NCBI GenBank assembly: GCA_013002105.1
Contig: JABDKS010000395.1
Span: 1-29,346, forward strand
Source: Pirellulaceae bacterium
GTDB lineage: Bacteria; Planctomycetota; Planctomycetia; Pirellulales; Pirellulaceae
Direction: 5' to 3'
DNA length: 29,346 nucleotides
The notes beneath the pieces were generated by a model that worked only from the letters and a program-made list of their open reading frames with translations, did no database searches and was not told where the DNA came from. The position numbers were made by a program, and so were the translations under genes. This document shows, piece after piece, positions 25,403 through 29,346 of the stretch (the stretch's first letter is position 1; the number at the start of each line of letters is the position of its first letter).

Positions 25403-26344
25403 TCATTTGATCAGAGGTTGGAGCAGTTGACGTCTCGTCACGACATATTTGGTTTCTCCCTGTTCATCTGACAGGATCGCGACATCACTGGCGGCATCAT
25501 ACAAACGCAACAGTGTTTTCAAATGGCGATCCGTCCATCGTCCTTTGATGACCGGCCGCGGCTCGGTACGCGGTTCGCGTACGCAGAGATCTGAATAGCG
25601 CAGAAACCCGACGATGCGATCGCTGTTTCGAACCAAAACAATGGGATGATTGTGTCGCCGTGCTTCCTGAGCGGCGATCGCCACATCGACCGGTTCATTC
25701 ACAATCGCCAATCGATCCGGTTGGACGCCAAACTTAACGGCCGGCTGCTCGCCGACTTCAAACAAATTTTGTGCAAGTGACCGTTGACCGGCCACCAAAA
25801 TACCAGCCTCTTCGCCCGCTTGAAACAACTGGTCTAATTCACTGCGTGCCATCGCCAGTTGCAGTCGGAACGGAGTCTGACCGGTAATCGATTGCAACAT
25901 TCGCCCCAAGACGCCCAGTACCAAAGAAATGGGCGCAAACAATAGCGTTGTCAACAGCAGGAGAGGTCGGGCGGCGGTCAGTAGCCGATAGGGTGCGTGA
26001 TAAAACAAAGATTTGGGCATCAACTCGCCGAACACAAACACCACGGGTGTTAGCAACATTGGCCCAATCAATTCTGCCGCCGCGCTGCTGTCGAACATCA
26101 TTGCCACGGCCGTCACGATCGCAAAGCTGGTCAGGTAGTTGGCGACGTTGTTACCAACCAATGTGGTCGCGACGAAGATGGCGGGATGATTGATCAGCCA
26201 CACCATGCCTTTGGCGGCTCGCGAACCACTTAATCCATCTAAAACAAGCCGGGTTCGCGACACTCGGTACAGACCGGTTTCCGTCCCGCTAAAAAAAGCG
26301 CTCAACAACAATCCGATCACAAACAGCAAGATGGCAACGATCAC
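25403..26344 (-). CDS. CNNM (DUF21) membrane protein, short type
   Basis: A 313-residue paralog of the upstream CNNM protein. DUF21 is in residues 1-145 (FFSGTETGLYRVSRTRL, IFVATTLVGNNVANYLTSFAIV, FGELMPKSLFYHAPY), followed by a weak CBS-like region (about residues 190-300, including HNHPIVLVRNSDRIVGFLRYSDLC). There is no C-terminal CorC_HlyC transporter-associated domain. The start GTG at 26344 overlaps the stop of its neighbour by 4 bp (GTGA). Family members handle Mg2+ or Na+ or act as membrane regulators; the role here is unknown. Confidence 0.88.
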   Translation of the reverse strand: MIVAILLFVIGLLLSAFFSGTETGLYRVSRTRLVLDGLSGSRAAKGMVWLINHPAIFVATTLVGNNVANYLTSFAIVTAVAMMFDSSAAAELIGPMLLTPVVFVFGELMPKSLFYHAPYRLLTAARPLLLLTTLLFAPISLVLGVLGRMLQSITGQTPFRLQLAMARSELDQLFQAGEEAGILVAGQRSLAQNLFEVGEQPAVKFGVQPDRLAIVNEPVDVAIAAQEARRHNHPIVLVRNSDRIVGFLRYSDLCVREPRTEPRPVIKGRWTDRHLKTLLRLYDAASDVAILSDEQGETKYVVTRRQLLQPLIK

Positions 26345-27627
26345 TCGCGTACCTCGCTTACCGATCGATCAGAGTCGTCAACAATCGGAGTGACTTCGAT
26401 CCAAGTCACTTCGTTCTCTTGCTGAACCACCAACAATTCAAACTTGTCCAAGATCGCCGTGTCACCCAACCGCGGCAGTCGTTCGGTTTGCCGCTGGATA
26501 TATCCCGCCACCGTCGCAACCGCTTCGTCGGGCAACTCAATTTCCAGACGCTTTGCCAGTGCCCGCAAACTGGTCGATCCGTCAACGCGGTAGTGCTGGG
26601 TGCCAATTTCTTGGATCGACGTTACTTCGTGATTTTCTTCGTCCCGCCCGCGTCGCGGAGCTAAGACTCGTCTCAAAATGTCATCCACCGTGATGGCACC
26701 TACCATCTCGCCGAATTCATTCACGACGACGGCGACATCCAAATCCTCTTCGTCCAATCGCTCCCAAACCTGCGATATTCTGCACGACCACGGCACATGG
26801 ATCACGTCCTCGGCAGCAGATTCCAAGTCATCCATTTGACTCGGCCGCAACAACCGCACGCCGACCGTGGCGACAATGTCTTTTTGCTCGGCGTCGGTCA
26901 GCATCAGATAACCACCCGGAGGAGTCCCATCGGCCAAAATCTCCGAATCGACCGGTGTCGCGGTCAGCCATAACTTCGTTCTCGGCCGCATTAGTTCCGC
27001 AGCTCGCATTTCCGCCATCTCCATCAGACCGTGCATCGCAGTCCGGTCGCGGTGTTGCATCACCGCATCATCGGTCCCCAGATCGATCGCACGCACGATA
27101 TCGTCCAATGCAATTTCGGGCTCCGGTTCGAACGACGGCCAAATCAAACGCTTGGTCAGCCGGTTGGCTGTGTTGACGAACGGCAAGATAGGGCTGACCA
27201 ATCGCACCGCCAACACCAGCGGCGGCCCGACCAGTACCGACAACCGCACCGGCACCAGCACCGCCACGCTTTTGGGCAACATTTCGCTAAAGAAAATGAT
27301 CGTCAATAGCGTGATCGCGGTGAATAACAACGCTGCAGATCGGCCACCACCTGAACTGGATTCCAACTGAGAACCAACGATCGTTGCAATCGCAAAGTAG
27401 GTCATGTTGATTAGCAAATTCCAAAACAGAATCGCAGACAACAATCGCTCCGGATCTTGCAGCAGGTGATTGGCCGCACGGCCACCGGCACCGCTACGCG
27501 CTAGACGACGACGGCCACGTCCTGTCAAAGAAAACAATGCCGCTTCGCTACCGCTAAACAACGCACTGAACAGGATCAGCACGGCCATCGCCAACAACCA
27601 CGGCCAAGCATCCACAAGCCAACTCAA
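26341..27627 (-). CDS. CNNM/CorC (HlyC) family membrane protein
   Basis: A 428-residue protein with three parts: DUF21 (residues about 10-170: FSALFSGSEAALFSLTGRGRRRL, NLLINMTYFAIATIVG, FFSEMLPKSVAVL), a CBS pair (about residues 200-330: ELMRPRTKLWLTA, VVVNEFGEMVGAITVDDIL) and a C-terminal CorC_HlyC domain (YRVDGSTSLRALAKRL, TVAGYIQRQTERLPRLGD). It is related to Mg2+/Co2+ efflux and sodium-linked magnesium transport proteins. The start is TTG at 27627 and overlaps the ABC permease stop by 4 bp (TTGA), so all three genes of this operon are translationally linked. An internal ATG at residue 15 is possible. Confidence 0.9.
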   Translation of the reverse strand: MSWLVDAWPWLLAMAVLILFSALFSGSEAALFSLTGRGRRRLARSGAGGRAANHLLQDPERLLSAILFWNLLINMTYFAIATIVGSQLESSSGGGRSAALLFTAITLLTIIFFSEMLPKSVAVLVPVRLSVLVGPPLVLAVRLVSPILPFVNTANRLTKRLIWPSFEPEPEIALDDIVRAIDLGTDDAVMQHRDRTAMHGLMEMAEMRAAELMRPRTKLWLTATPVDSEILADGTPPGGYLMLTDAEQKDIVATVGVRLLRPSQMDDLESAAEDVIHVPWSCRISQVWERLDEEDLDVAVVVNEFGEMVGAITVDDILRRVLAPRRGRDEENHEVTSIQEIGTQHYRVDGSTSLRALAKRLEIELPDEAVATVAGYIQRQTERLPRLGDTAILDKFELLVVQQENEVTWIEVTPIVDDSDRSVSEVRE

Positions 27628-29346
27628 GCAGTCTCTCCCTCGGAACTTCGATCGCGTTCCAATGACACATCAAATTCACTCAACGCCGGAATCATCATCG
27701 CCGCGGTCGTAAACCCATACCCAACCACCAGCGGAAACACCACCAACAAGTGGTCCGTCTGAAGCAAAAATTGAGTGATGGCGTAGAACGTGATGAGTGG
27801 CAACAAGAAGGACGCAGCGAACAGGGCTGACGATGGGTTACGCCAACCCAGCGATGCAAACAATGCTGCGCCACCGCCCAAAATCATCACCAAAAAAGGA
27901 GCCAATTGAAGCTGAAAGGCACCTCGAAAACTGACCATGATCGTCATGCAAATCGCGATGCCGACACACAAAAAAAAGATGGTTCCCAGGCTCGCAAGCG
28001 TTGCTGTTCGACCGGCGACGTAATTCAATCCCGAGTGAATCCCAAGCATGGTCGCGAAAATATACAGAACCATCGCGCCAACGATCACATAGACCGCGTT
28101 CTCGATCGTGATCACATTGCTGACCGCCAAGTAAATCACCAGAAGAATCGGTAATGCAATCATCTCTTTGGCTACGTACAGCACGCCCAGTAGTTTCCCA
28201 AACACAAACTCTTTCGGACTTAAATCGGTCACCAGCAACAGATCCAATGCCAACCCATCGCGTTCACCCGTTACAGCATTGACCGCCAACGCATTGACCA
28301 GCACCAAACTGATCACTCCGATCGCGGCGATAGGCATCGTCGCCGATGGCAATGCGCGTCCAATGCGGCCGCCCGGCTCCATCGCCACACCGCTTTGAAT
28401 CTGCATATAAATGACAGCGACCACCAGCAAAAACAACATCGCAAAGGCAACGCGAATCACAACCACTTTGCGACCGTATGCCCACGTTCGCACCTCGCGC
28501 CACAAAATCGGGTTGTTCCACACATGCCGCGGGGCGCGTACTTTCCAACTACTCGGTGCGGAATCGGCAACCAATTCGTGCGACGACTCCGCTTCAGGTG
28601 CTTTCAACCGCACTTCGCGCGATGGATTCCAGACCCGCACGCGTGCCACGCCCAATGCCAGAACGCCCAGCGACAAGATACTTGCTGCGACAACAAAAAA
28701 AGCGACGCCAGAAGCAGTGTCGTTTGAGAGACTCGCTAATGGTGACGCTGCAGCAAAAAGTGCGCGAGGAGGGCTGATGGCCAACAAGACGGCTTCGGAC
28801 AGCGGCAACAAAGTCGCGGCAATTTCGCCCATTCCAACAATCATCAACAACAACAGTACCGTCATCGCGATCGATTGAAACGTCTTTTCACGCCACATTC
28901 CGACGACGGTACCGATCGCACCAGAAAGAAAGATGGTCGCCGCCGTGACCGCAAACACTCCCAACACCTGGGTTGGTGACACACCGCCCAGTAATGGCAA
29001 AACCAAAAACACGGGCAGCGCACAAACCAACATGGACATCGGCGCCAGCAACGTCGCAAACAACTTGCCACCGACGACTTCGAAACCACTTAACCGTGTC
29101 AGCAATAACAACAGTAGCGTGCGTCGATCTTTCTCTTGCGCAACACTACTGGCCGCGCCGACCGCCGCCAAACTACTGAGCACCAACAGTTGCAGCGGGG
29201 CCAACAGTGTGAACATCCAACCGCCGAAACGGGCAGCGTCGGATGCCGTTGCCAGCGACCGCGAACCGTCCAAAACCAAATACCCCGTGCATAGCAGCAA
29301 GAATAAGCTGAGCACGTACACCGAACGCATCAGATACGTCTTGGCG
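27624..29346 (-). CDS. Double ABC-2 type permease, cut by the window edge
   Basis: At least 574 residues. The open frame runs through the right window edge (residues AKTYL before the ATG at 29330), so the true start probably lies outside. It has about twelve membrane segments and two ABC-2 permease halves: each has the motif of an acidic-start helix followed by a GK site (QEKDRRTLLLLLLTRLSGFE then GGKL in the first half, GERDGLALDLLLVTDLSPKE then FGKL in the second). A charged linker (EVRLKAPEAESSHELVADSAPSSWKV) joins them. Such fused permeases work with one ATPase to export an unknown substrate; the ATPase is not in the window. It is the first gene of the operon with the two CNNM genes. Confidence 0.88.
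   Translation of the reverse strand, partial: AKTYLMRSVYVLSLFLLLCTGYLVLDGSRSLATASDAARFGGWMFTLLAPLQLLVLSSLAAVGAASSVAQEKDRRTLLLLLLTRLSGFEVVGGKLFATLLAPMSMLVCALPVFLVLPLLGGVSPTQVLGVFAVTAATIFLSGAIGTVVGMWREKTFQSIAMTVLLLLMIVGMGEIAATLLPLSEAVLLAISPPRALFAAASPLASLSNDTASGVAFFVVAASILSLGVLALGVARVRVWNPSREVRLKAPEAESSHELVADSAPSSWKVRAPRHVWNNPILWREVRTWAYGRKVVVIRVAFAMLFLLVVAVIYMQIQSGVAMEPGGRIGRALPSATMPIAAIGVISLVLVNALAVNAVTGERDGLALDLLLVTDLSPKEFVFGKLLGVLYVAKEMIALPILLVIYLAVSNVITIENAVYVIVGAMVLYIFATMLGIHSGLNYVAGRTATLASLGTIFFLCVGIAICMTIMVSFRGAFQLQLAPFLVMILGGGAALFASLGWRNPSSALFAASFLLPLITFYAITQFLLQTDHLLVVFPLVVGYGFTTAAMMIPALSEFDVSLERDRSSEGETA

Overview
The window looks like a chromosomal segment of a planctomycete, most likely a Pirellulaceae member close to Rhodopirellula. 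The main reasons are a planctomycete-type cytochrome c / DUF1549 / DUF1553 protein followed by a DUF1501 protein and a DUF1080 protein, a FlgM of the planctomycete type (start MQIYGP), many short planctomycete-style hypothetical proteins, frequent GTG and TTG starts, and a moderate GC content. No rRNA, tRNA, CRISPR array, prophage or transposase gene was seen.

Layout. 1-248: a spacer with a nested palindromic repeat. 249-1127: an ABC-2 type permease. 1139-3849 (minus strand): a tight four-gene operon of cupin, CxxC hypothetical protein, SAM methyltransferase and DUF2817 (M14-like) peptidase. 3946-8866 (plus): a large secreted c-heme protein carrying two tandem Golvesin-like modules, then a Tat-type DUF1501 protein; convergent to them is a DUF1080 hydrolase-like protein (8891-9703). 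9979-10524: a small secreted protein.

10723-15805 (plus) is a cytochrome c oxidase biogenesis cluster: dihaem cytochrome c lipoprotein, small glycine-zipper protein, ctaA (haem A synthase), ctaB (haem O synthase), a SCO copper chaperone and a DUF420/CtaM-like protein. On the same strand follow the flagellar export-gate genes fliP-fliQ-fliR-flhB (16005-18985), then a membrane-anchored spermidine-synthase-like protein (19253-21406) and flgM (22042-22344). A Fur-family regulator, a PsbP/DcrB-like protein (minus), a TPR protein and a small hypothetical protein lie between 22555 and 25337. 25403-29346 (minus) is an operon of a double ABC-2 permease, cut by the window edge, and two CNNM/CorC-type membrane proteins; all three junctions overlap by 4 bp.

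How they work together. CtaA and CtaB make haem A, SCO and the DUF420 protein help assemble the oxidase, and the dihaem cytochrome could pass electrons to it. FliPQR-FlhB form the core of the flagellar type III export gate and FlgM would restrain sigma-28.

The most notable observations are: an FlhB in which the universal autocleavage motif NPTH is replaced in register by SESG; a family of nested palindromes built on GGCCAGGACCTGTCCTGGC (two full copies and one half copy); several unrelated short direct-repeat arrays, each sitting just behind a stop codon; and a possible leaderless promoter for the c-haem protein. I did not find a clearly new multi-gene defence or biosynthetic system.
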